From assembly GCA_027618855.1 (NCBI GenBank), contig JAQCID010000087.1:1-5597 (forward strand): DNA of 5,597 nt, written 5' to 3'. The stretch comes from Bacteroidota bacterium. GTDB lineage: Bacteria; Bacteroidota; Bacteroidia; Flavobacteriales_D; Sanyastnellaceae. This document shows, piece by piece, positions 1 to 5,597 of the stretch. The notes under the pieces are model-generated. The model was not told where the DNA came from and did no database searches. It saw only the letters and a program-made list of their open reading frames with translations. Every line of letters begins with the position of its first letter. Position 1 is the stretch's first letter. A program made the position numbers and the translations under genes.

Positions 1-2
1 GT

Positions 3-1328
3 TTATCTGAGGATTCGAAATCGCTCACCATCAAGCCTGATAAGAACACCGATTAAGAAAGTGAATCCAATCAACGACGAGCCTCCATAACTGAAAAAAG
101 GCAATGGAATTCCGATAACTGGTGCGAGACCTAGAACCATTCCAACGTTCACAAATAAGTGCATAAAGAAAATGCTGGCGACTCCATAAGCGTATATCCG
201 CGTGAAATTTGACCGTTGCCGTTCTGCAATGACGATCACTCTTAATATTAAGAGTGTGAATAGCAGGATTACAAACGCACTTCCCGCAAACCCCCACTCT
301 TCCCCCACAGTACAAAAGATAAAGTCAGTTTCTTGTTCTGGAACGAAGCTATAAGCAGTCATGGGTCCATGCATCCATCCCTTGCCCGAAAAACCACCGC
401 TTCCTATTGCTGCTTTTGCATGACGGATGTTATAATCGGCATCTGGATTGTTTACGTCTATGCCAAACAGGACGTGGATTCGATCTCTTTGGTGTGATTT
501 AAGGACGGTCTCCATGCCCAGATGTAGCCCAATTGAAACCATGAGTCCAGCAACAATACTCGCAATGCCCCACCTGGTTATCTTTTTTCTTTTTCTCGGA
601 ACCGTCAGTTCCTTTGCAAGAAAAACAACCCCAATTCCGATTGCAATCCACGCAATCCAAAACACACCTATCCCTGATTCTGTTCCAAAGAAAGGATAGT
701 GAACGGTTGTTGCACCTATTAGAACAGTAGCGATGGCAACGAGCAAGGCACCAAATCCAATAATAAGGACGTTTCCGCTTAACCCCTCTCTATAAAGTAC
801 AAATACAAATCCCGTAAATACGAGTACGGTTCCCGCATCGGGTTGGAGTAGAATCAATCCTGCTGGAATCGCCACAATAAGAAATGACAGAAATCGGACT
901 TTAAGACTTCGCCACTTGGTCGCATCACGAGACAGGTACCAGGCTAGAAGAAGCGCGGTTGTGGGTTTGGCAAATTCGCTGGGTTGTAAACTCATTCCAC
1001 CAAACCCAAACCAGGATCGAGCCCCCCCTATCTTTTTACCGACGATTAAGACAGCCACAAGAAGGACGAGCGTTAATAGGTACTGCATCACAGATGTCCG
1101 GATGAAAAACTCACTTTCAATATTGAGAATTAAAAATCCTAAAAACGAACAGATCAAGATCCACATTAATTGCTTCCCCCCTTTTCCTCCCCAATCAAAC
1201 CATTCTGAGATTTCGAGATTTGAGGTTGCACTTACAACGTTGAGTAATCCGAAAAACATCAAAACACCCACAAGGATTACCAAGGACCAATCTATGTTTT
1301 TATATATGGATGATTCTCTAAGTGTCAT
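3..1328 (-). CDS. rodA: RodA, SEDS-family peptidoglycan glycosyltransferase
   Basis: RodA is an inner-membrane glycosyltransferase that polymerises lipid II into glycan strands for side-wall growth, paired with the transpeptidase PBP2. The 441-aa frame is almost entirely hydrophobic helices. SEDS motifs seen are GGARSWFGFG at residues 101-110 with LQPSEFAK at 114-121, LLQPDAGT at 160-167, FVPEQETDFIF at 328-338, NVGMVLGLAPVIGIPLPF at 394-411 and SYGGSS at 413-418. Asp335 in the TDF motif matches the catalytic aspartate of RodA (Asp262 in E. coli, from memory). The protein is longer than the roughly 370 aa of E. coli RodA. Residues 186-272 hold about three hydrophobic segments where the canonical fold has one, with a basic loop at 244-249; this appears normal for Bacteroidota. 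The ATG start overlaps the mrdA stop as ATGA, suggesting translational coupling. The TAA stop lies two bases from the window edge. FtsW is the main alternative, but the PBP2 neighbour and full mre context favour RodA. Confidence 0.96.
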   Translation of the reverse strand: MTLRESSIYKNIDWSLVILVGVLMFFGLLNVVSATSNLEISEWFDWGGKGGKQLMWILICSFLGFLILNIESEFFIRTSVMQYLLTLVLLVAVLIVGKKIGGARSWFGFGGMSLQPSEFAKPTTALLLAWYLSRDATKWRSLKVRFLSFLIVAIPAGLILLQPDAGTVLVFTGFVFVLYREGLSGNVLIIGFGALLVAIATVLIGATTVHYPFFGTESGIGVFWIAWIAIGIGVVFLAKELTVPRKRKKITRWGIASIVAGLMVSIGLHLGMETVLKSHQRDRIHVLFGIDVNNPDADYNIRHAKAAIGSGGFSGKGWMHGPMTAYSFVPEQETDFIFCTVGEEWGFAGSAFVILLFTLLILRVIVIAERQRSNFTRIYAYGVASIFFMHLFVNVGMVLGLAPVIGIPLPFFSYGGSSLIGFTFLIGVLIRLDGERFRILR

Positions 1329-3124
1329 GGCTGAAACGTTAAGATTCTTTCCTCACGCAGTGTATTTGAAACCGTATCTGTAAGATATTTTTCGACAAGC
1401 AGGCTCGCAATTGGTGCAGCCCATTCGCCTCCAGACCCGGAATATTCCACATAAACACTTAATGCAATCTTCGGATTGTCCCTCGGCGCAAAAGCAATAA
1501 AGACGCTGTGATCTTCCTTGTCTTTGTTCTGAACAGTGCCTGTTTTTCCACAGATCGTAATTCCGTCAATCTGAGCAAGGTTGCCCGTTCCATTTGGGTC
1601 CTCGATGACTTTTTGCATCGCGTTCACCACGATTTCGAAATACTTAGGCAAGATATCAAGATTGTGAATGGAGTCTATTCCGGCTGGTTTTCCCAGACCC
1701 CCGATGTCCCGAACAGGATGTGGTTCTCTGTAGTAGCCCCTGTTTGCGATAATAGCCGCGAGATTTGCCATTTGAAGTGGGGTGGTGAGCAATTCCCCTT
1801 CTCCGATTGAAATAGAGTAAATGGTCTTATATCCCCAGTGATTTTTACCATATATATTGTCATAGTCCATGGAATTTGGGATGCTTCCAGACCTCACCCA
1901 AGGAATGTGGCCTCCGAGGTTCGTGCCAAACCCAAATGCTTTTACTTTTTCATTCCAGTATGTCAGACCCAGGGAAGCATCTTTCAGTGGATGTGGGTCG
2001 CGTCCACTCAGAACCACTCTCCTCATCACTTCGTAGAAATATGGATTACAAGAGTGGGTTATTGCATCGGTGAGATTGTCGGCTGTGTGTGGCCCATGGC
2101 ATCCGATGATCGATCTGTTGCATGCGATTGTCGTATTTGATGTGATCACTCCCTCGTCCAAAGCAATGATCCCCTGTACCATTTTAAAGATTGATCCAGG
2201 CCTGTATGTTCCTCTTAATGCTCTGTTATAAAGTGGTTTCCATGGATGGGTATTTAAGCTGTCATACACGATGCCTCTTCTTGTCCCAGTCAAACTATTT
2301 CCGTCGTAGAATGGTGACGAAACGATCGCAAGAATTTCACCAGTTTCTGGTTCGATCGCAACGACACTGCCTCTTTTTCCACGCAGTAATTTTTCTGCAT
2401 ACCTCTGTAGCTCGACATCAATCGTAAGTGTGACATCCTTACCCGGAATGGGCATTGTATCTAGTTCGAGAAGGGTTTCCTGTACGTTATTTCTCACATC
2501 TACAATGTGATATCGAGCGCCAGGAATACCTCTCAACGATTGTTCAAACGACAATTCAAGGCCAGACTTTCCTTTATAATCTCCAAGTTGATAATACACA
2601 TCTCCACGAATGTCGTCTCTGTCAACTTCTCTATATTCTCCCAATAGATGTCCCGCGACCCCTGCTACACTAGACCTTACTGAGCGCGTTCTTGATTTTA
2701 TCCCGGAGAAGTCCATTAACTGTTTAGAAATCATTGCGAATTCTCGTGCATTTAATTGCTTCAAGATGATAGAAGGTACATATCTAGAATATGCAGACGC
2801 TTTGTCAAGACGTTTTTTTAGTTCTTCATACTCGAGTCCCAGGACCCCTCCGAGAGCTGCTGTATCTAAATCCTTTGCTTTTCGAGGAGTAAACAGAAGA
2901 TCGTAACTCGCGATATTTGAGACAATCAACGCACCATTCCTGTCGAGAAACTTTCCTCTCATGGGCTCCAGTGCCTCCCGTTCTTCGGTAAGTCGGCCCG
3001 CATAATTTGACCAATCTGAACTTATGAGTTGAATGTGTCCCAATCTTGCGATAAAAACAAGTGAGATCATGACAACAATCCCTCCGAAAACAAGACTCCG
3101 ATTTTTCAGCCCAGTATTATTCAT
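1325..3124 (-). CDS. mrdA: Penicillin-binding protein 2 (elongasome DD-transpeptidase)
   Basis: PBP2 is a monofunctional class B PBP that crosslinks the glycan strands made by RodA; it is anchored in the inner membrane and acts in the periplasm. From ATG 3124 the protein is 599 aa. It has a short cytoplasmic tail, one membrane helix at about 11-33, and a pedestal domain starting with RGKFLDRNG at 56-64 and containing GKSGLELSFE at 185-194. The transpeptidase domain has all three penicillin-binding motifs: SIFK with nucleophile Ser311 and Lys314, SCN at 358-360, and KTGT at 527-530. Cys335, Cys342, His346 and Cys359 surround the SxN region and may bind zinc. I chose ATG 3124 because it forms an ATGA overlap with the mreD stop. 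An in-frame TTG at 3130 would add two residues but is less likely. The downstream rodA also overlaps by ATGA. FtsI is excluded by the mre/rodA context and the PBP2-like pedestal. Confidence 0.96.
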   Translation of the reverse strand: MNNTGLKNRSLVFGGIVVMISLVFIARLGHIQLISSDWSNYAGRLTEEREALEPMRGKFLDRNGALIVSNIASYDLLFTPRKAKDLDTAALGGVLGLEYEELKKRLDKASAYSRYVPSIILKQLNAREFAMISKQLMDFSGIKSRTRSVRSSVAGVAGHLLGEYREVDRDDIRGDVYYQLGDYKGKSGLELSFEQSLRGIPGARYHIVDVRNNVQETLLELDTMPIPGKDVTLTIDVELQRYAEKLLRGKRGSVVAIEPETGEILAIVSSPFYDGNSLTGTRRGIVYDSLNTHPWKPLYNRALRGTYRPGSIFKMVQGIIALDEGVITSNTTIACNRSIIGCHGPHTADNLTDAITHSCNPYFYEVMRRVVLSGRDPHPLKDASLGLTYWNEKVKAFGFGTNLGGHIPWVRSGSIPNSMDYDNIYGKNHWGYKTIYSISIGEGELLTTPLQMANLAAIIANRGYYREPHPVRDIGGLGKPAGIDSIHNLDILPKYFEIVVNAMQKVIEDPNGTGNLAQIDGITICGKTGTVQNKDKEDHSVFIAFAPRDNPKIALSVYVEYSGSGGEWAAPIASLLVEKYLTDTVSNTLREERILTFQP

Positions 3125-3669
3125 GACCAAGGATATGCACTGACTTTAGGACCTTTGGTTTTCGGTTTTCGGCCAAACAATCCCTGAGCAATAGAAAAGA
3201 GAATTACATTGAGTACACTAGAACACAAAGCTTTTGCAAACGCATTTGGAATCAAATTCCATTTAAACCCTTCTGCTGCAAACAGCACGAACATGTACGA
3301 AAAGGTGATCAGTGAGCTCAGCGCAATGAACTGGCCCCATCCATCGTGGCTTACACTGATAGAGTGCCCCTTTATAAAGCCATCGCGCGGGGCAATGAAT
3401 TCATTCCATTTAGGGATCATCAAACCCACGAAAGCCCCAGCAGCCATATGAAGCCCACCAGTCAGAATCACAACATCTAAAAATGCACCTGTAACAGCAC
3501 CGATGATTAAATAACTTGCTTTGGGCAAATCCAAGGGCAACAGTATAAGTCCGTAGAGATGAAAACATATTACAAGCCATCCATTTGAAAATATTCCAAA
3601 GCGAAAGATCATCACTTGTAAAAACCAAGTGAGCGCGAGTACACCTATTGCTCGAATAATTGAGTTCAT
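3121..3669 (-). CDS. mreD: MreD, rod shape-determining membrane protein
   Basis: MreD is a small polytopic inner-membrane protein that binds MreC and tunes activation of the PBP2-RodA pair. This 182-aa frame shows about five or six hydrophobic segments, roughly at residues 7-24, 31-48, 53-70, 73-87, 113-132 and 145-165. It ends in a basic, polar tail beginning GRKPKTKG at 166-173. The segments GGLHMAAGAF at 71-80 and APRDGF at 93-98 resemble the GLHxAA and PRxGY/F pieces I know from Bacteroidota MreD. MreD diverges quickly, so identification rests on these segments, size, topology and its place between mreC and mrdA. The ATG start overlaps the mreC stop as ATGA and its own TGA overlaps the mrdA ATG in the same way. 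No Shine-Dalgarno sequence precedes it, so translation probably depends on ribosomes leaving mreC. Confidence 0.93.
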   Translation of the reverse strand: MNSIIRAIGVLALTWFLQVMIFRFGIFSNGWLVICFHLYGLILLPLDLPKASYLIIGAVTGAFLDVVILTGGLHMAAGAFVGLMIPKWNEFIAPRDGFIKGHSISVSHDGWGQFIALSSLITFSYMFVLFAAEGFKWNLIPNAFAKALCSSVLNVILFSIAQGLFGRKPKTKGPKVSAYPWS

Positions 3670-4487
3670 TCTGGGGCCATGGTTATCAGTGAATCGACAA
3701 TGCCGGCACTGGAGTTCAAGAGGAATTCTACATAGTGTATGTGTTTGTAGTCGGCCCCTAGTTTTACCGTGACAGATTGAAATTTATCTGCCTGGGTTAC
3801 GAGTACCTCTTCCACTTTGCCTACCTCTAATCCAGAAGGAAATGTGCCCTGGAATCCAGTGGTCACTACAGGGTCCCCCGGTAGGATTAGTTCTGTGAGC
3901 GGAATATCTTTCAATGTTGCATATTCAGTTCCTTGTCCAGACCACACCATTCTCCCAATCGCCCCCTCATTTCCGAGTCGTACACTCCATTCAGTATGTA
4001 AATGAATGATGGGCAGCACAAGAGATTCGTGTTCGGTAACTTCAGTCACTAACCCAGCGATCTTACCGTTATCTAGCATGCCCATCCCAGGTATAACGCC
4101 AGACGAACGGCCTCGATTTGCAACTAAAATATTGTTCTTAAAGTCGGACGAGTACCTAATTATTTCAGCGGGAATACTCTCCCAGATTTCTTGATTAAAC
4201 GTCACATCGTAGGTGTCAGTGAAGTTCGTCTTCTGCGCATTTATATTTGCTGTCCGGAGTCTGGCGTTCTCCATTAACAAGCTGACATTTGTAGTCTTCA
4301 ACTCTTTGAGATACATCATTCGGCCAAGAGTCCCAGTCCAGCTGGATGACATTTTCATCCCAATTGATGCAATACTTCCCCTGGGATGAGCATGTGTAGA
4401 AGCGATCCAATTAAGCGCGATAATTTCAAGCAATACAAATAACACCATTCGGTGATTGCGTCGAAGCAGTTGAATTAATGTGTGCAC
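3666..4487 (-). CDS. mreC: MreC, rod shape-determining protein
   Basis: MreC is a bitopic inner-membrane protein whose periplasmic part binds PBP2 and helps activate the PBP2-RodA synthase. The 273-aa protein has a basic N-terminus (RRNHR at 9-13), one membrane helix at about 14-30 that includes Glu21 as in many Bacteroidota MreC, and a heptad-like stretch at about 56-85 consistent with the MreC dimerisation coiled coil. A beta-rich domain runs from about 105 to 260. Family landmarks in it are VANRGRSSGVIPGMG at 122-136, GLVTEV at 145-150, and GDPVVTTGFQGTFPSGLEVG at 204-223. The start is GTG at 4487. There is no in-frame ATG between it and the upstream stop, and the next ATG (residue 14) would lose the basic segment before the helix, so GTG is well supported. 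It follows mreB after 25 bases that contain two inverted repeats. No Shine-Dalgarno sequence is visible. Its TGA overlaps the mreD ATG. Confidence 0.95.
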   Translation of the reverse strand: MHTLIQLLRRNHRMVLFVLLEIIALNWIASTHAHPRGSIASIGMKMSSSWTGTLGRMMYLKELKTTNVSLLMENARLRTANINAQKTNFTDTYDVTFNQEIWESIPAEIIRYSSDFKNNILVANRGRSSGVIPGMGMLDNGKIAGLVTEVTEHESLVLPIIHLHTEWSVRLGNEGAIGRMVWSGQGTEYATLKDIPLTELILPGDPVVTTGFQGTFPSGLEVGKVEEVLVTQADKFQSVTVKLGADYKHIHYVEFLLNSSAGIVDSLITMAPE

Positions 4488-4506
4488 TGAATAGGCATAT
4501 TATTCA
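4488..4506 (-). repeat. Inverted repeat just before the mreC GTG start
   Basis: On the coding strand TGAATA and TATTCA are perfect complements, separated by the 7-base loop ATATGCC. The second arm ends directly before the GTG start of mreC. With one G-C pair the stem is weak. Its position, four bases beyond the repeat over the mreB stop, makes a paired structure filling the whole intergenic gap. It might lower or gate mreC translation relative to mreB; this is inference. Confidence 0.3.
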
Positions 4507-4510
4507 CATA

Positions 4511-4529
4511 TCCTAATCATGCATTAGGA
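4511..4529 (-). repeat. Inverted repeat over the mreB stop codon
   Basis: On the coding strand this reads TCCTAAT, loop GCATG, ATTAGGA: a perfect 7-base stem with a 5-base loop. The mreB TAG stop lies in the second arm. The stem is AT-rich (two G-C pairs) and no U-run follows, so it is not a normal intrinsic terminator. It could fold in the mRNA at the mreB/mreC boundary and affect stability or processing. The repeat is seen in the sequence; the function is inference, and chance is possible. Confidence 0.4.
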
Positions 4530-5541
4530 AAGGGAAACGATCAAGGTTCTTAAGAGCAATCGCGGTTCCTTTTGCTACAGCGTGAAGAGGGTCTTCAGCA
4601 ATATGGACTGGCAACTTTGTACGTAAAGAAATCCGAATATCCAGCCCACGTAAAAGCGCTCCTCCTCCGGCCAAGTAGATGCCGGTTTTAAATATATCCG
4701 CAGAGAGTTCGGGAGGGGTTTGATTTAAAGCAGTGTGAATCGCATCCTCAATTTTACCGATACTCTTGTCAAGACAACCAGCTATTTCCGAATACGTGAC
4801 AATGACTTCTTTGGGATGTCCAGTCATCAAGTCACGCCCCAGAACAGGATAGTCGTCAGGCGGGTTTTCAAGTTTACTGATCGCAGACCCCACATTTATT
4901 TTTACTTGCTCAGCTGTTCTTTCTCCAATCAGAATGTTATGCTGACGCCTCATGTAATCTTCGATGTCACGCGTAAACTCGTCCCCAGCAATTCTGATGT
5001 TTGTGTCGGTCACAATCCCACCAAGTGCAATGACAGCGATCTCTGATGTGCCTCCTCCGATATCGACGATCATATTGCCCATAGGTTCCTGTACATCGAT
5101 GCCGATTCCAATTGCTGCGGCCATAGGTTCATGAATGAGATAGACATCCTTGCCTCCCGCATGCTCTGCCGAATCCTTTACAGCGCGTTTCTCTACATCT
5201 GTGATCCCAGAAGGGATGCATATGACCATTCGGTGAGAGGGTGTAAACCAAGATTTTTTATTCTCATGGATCATTTTAATCATCCCTTTTATCATCTGCT
5301 CAGCAGACTCAAAATCGGCAATGACTCCATCCCTTAATGGTCGTATCGTTTCGATGTTTTTATGCGTCTTTCCGTGCATTTGTTGTGCAAGGCGACCTAT
5401 TGCGACTACGCGTCCAGTTTTAATATCCTTCGCCACAATGGAAGGTTGGTCCACGACGACCTTGTCCTGGTAGTAAATAATTGTATTTGCAGTTCCCAAA
5501 TCAATGGCGATATCCTGCATGAAAAAGTTAAACAAGCCCAT
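4513..5541 (-). CDS. mreB: MreB, actin-like rod shape-determining protein
   Basis: MreB is a bacterial actin that forms short antiparallel filaments on the inner face of the cytoplasmic membrane and orients the elongasome. The 342-aa protein has the complete nucleotide-binding signature of the actin/Hsp70 fold. Phosphate 1 is DLGTANT at 14-20. A connecting segment, IHEPMAAAIG at 136-145, contains the presumed catalytic Glu138. Phosphate 2 is DIGGGTSE at 160-167, and the adenosine motif is LAGGGALLRGLD at 290-301. GERTAEQVKI at 206-215 is also typical. The N-terminal MGLFNFF is hydrophobic and may help membrane contact (inference). Three tandem start candidates exist: TTG 5547, ATG 5544 and ATG 5541. 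I chose 5541 because Bacteroidota MreB normally begins MGLF or MGFF; 5544 would add one Met. The gene is the first visible one of the block and ends in TAG inside an inverted repeat. The nearest alternative, an Mbl-type paralogue, is unlikely with mreC directly downstream. Confidence 0.97.
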   Translation of the reverse strand: MGLFNFFMQDIAIDLGTANTIIYYQDKVVVDQPSIVAKDIKTGRVVAIGRLAQQMHGKTHKNIETIRPLRDGVIADFESAEQMIKGMIKMIHENKKSWFTPSHRMVICIPSGITDVEKRAVKDSAEHAGGKDVYLIHEPMAAAIGIGIDVQEPMGNMIVDIGGGTSEIAVIALGGIVTDTNIRIAGDEFTRDIEDYMRRQHNILIGERTAEQVKINVGSAISKLENPPDDYPVLGRDLMTGHPKEVIVTYSEIAGCLDKSIGKIEDAIHTALNQTPPELSADIFKTGIYLAGGGALLRGLDIRISLRTKLPVHIAEDPLHAVAKGTAIALKNLDRFPFLMHD

Positions 5542-5597
5542 CATCAAATTTACACTTTCACGAATACAAAACCGATTTGAAAACGCTCTAAATGTGA
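5542..5597 (-). other. Leader region upstream of mreB
   Basis: These 56 bases lie before the chosen mreB start and run to the window edge. They are AT-rich and lack a Shine-Dalgarno sequence near the start. They also lack a properly placed Bacteroidota-type promoter (TTTG near -33 with TAnnTTTG near -7). A TAAATTTG at 5545-5552 touches the start codons and is too close to serve mreB. The operon promoter, or a co-transcribed upstream gene, probably lies beyond the window. Confidence 0.5.

Noticed and set aside
31..315. Second minus-strand open frame of 94 codons within rodA
   Set aside because: It overlaps the SEDS catalytic and C-terminal region in another frame and resembles no protein family; its Cys- and Arg-rich composition is typical of an out-of-frame translation.
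1350..1354. GAGGA on the minus strand upstream of rodA, resembling a Shine-Dalgarno core
   Set aside because: It lies 21 bases before the rodA ATG, too far for normal function, and it encodes part of the PBP2 C-terminus.
916..1383. Plus-strand open frame of 155 codons opposite rodA and the mrdA end
   Set aside because: It is antisense to clear coding sequence, shows no recognisable domain, and crosses a gene boundary on the other strand. It looks like a shadow of the rodA frame.
3125..3130. Upstream TTG start for mrdA adding two residues
   Set aside because: The ATG at 3124 forms the same ATGA overlap seen at the other two junctions and is the stronger start codon.
4488..4529. Rho-independent terminator after mreB
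   Set aside because: The stems are short and AT-rich and no T-run follows on the coding strand, and mreC begins at once downstream. Full termination here is unlikely.
5545..5552. TAAATTTG on the minus strand, a perfect match to the Bacteroidota -7 consensus TAnnTTTG
   Set aside because: It abuts the mreB start codons, so transcription would begin inside or after them. The nearest upstream TTTG is only 14 bases away, shorter than the usual spacing. Probably coincidence in AT-rich sequence.
1..5597. Possible undescribed system hidden in the window
   Set aside because: All but about 80 bases are covered by five recognisable, intact elongasome genes. I saw no mobile element, repeat array, RNA gene or unexplained reading frame.

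Overview
This window is one tightly packed block of five genes, all on the minus strand. Read in the direction of transcription (from the right end to the left) they are mreB, mreC, mreD, mrdA (penicillin-binding protein 2) and rodA. Together they encode the core of the elongasome (Rod complex), the machine that inserts new peptidoglycan along the side wall of rod-shaped bacteria. All five frames are intact and end inside the window.

The organism is most likely a member of the Bacteroidota. MreB begins MGLFNFF and carries the QMHGKTH and TGIYLAGGGALLRGLD segments that I recognise from that phylum. MreD has the GGLHMAA and APRDGF segments seen in Bacteroidota MreD. RodA is long (441 aa) with extra membrane segments before the catalytic loop. 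The run mreB-mreC-mreD-pbp2-rodA is the usual order there. None of the five starts has a well-placed Shine-Dalgarno sequence, as is typical of the phylum. Base composition looks moderate by eye (not computed). I cannot name a genus.

Layout: 5548-5597 is a short leader upstream of mreB, without a convincing promoter. mreB (4513-5541) is followed by the only real gap in the block, 25 bases, where two small inverted repeats sit back to back. mreC (3666-4487) starts with GTG. mreC/mreD, mreD/mrdA and mrdA/rodA each overlap by four bases (ATGA), so the last four genes are probably translated as a coupled chain. rodA ends at position 3, so any terminator or downstream gene lies outside the window.

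How the genes work together, from knowledge of the families: MreB filaments under the inner membrane orient the complex. MreC and MreD link them across the membrane and activate PBP2. RodA polymerises lipid II into glycan strands and PBP2 crosslinks them. I found no mobile element, RNA gene, CRISPR array or unknown gene. The region is an ordinary housekeeping locus. The points most worth checking are the paired hairpins at the mreB/mreC junction, a Cys/His cluster in PBP2 that may be a zinc site, and the extra membrane segments of RodA.
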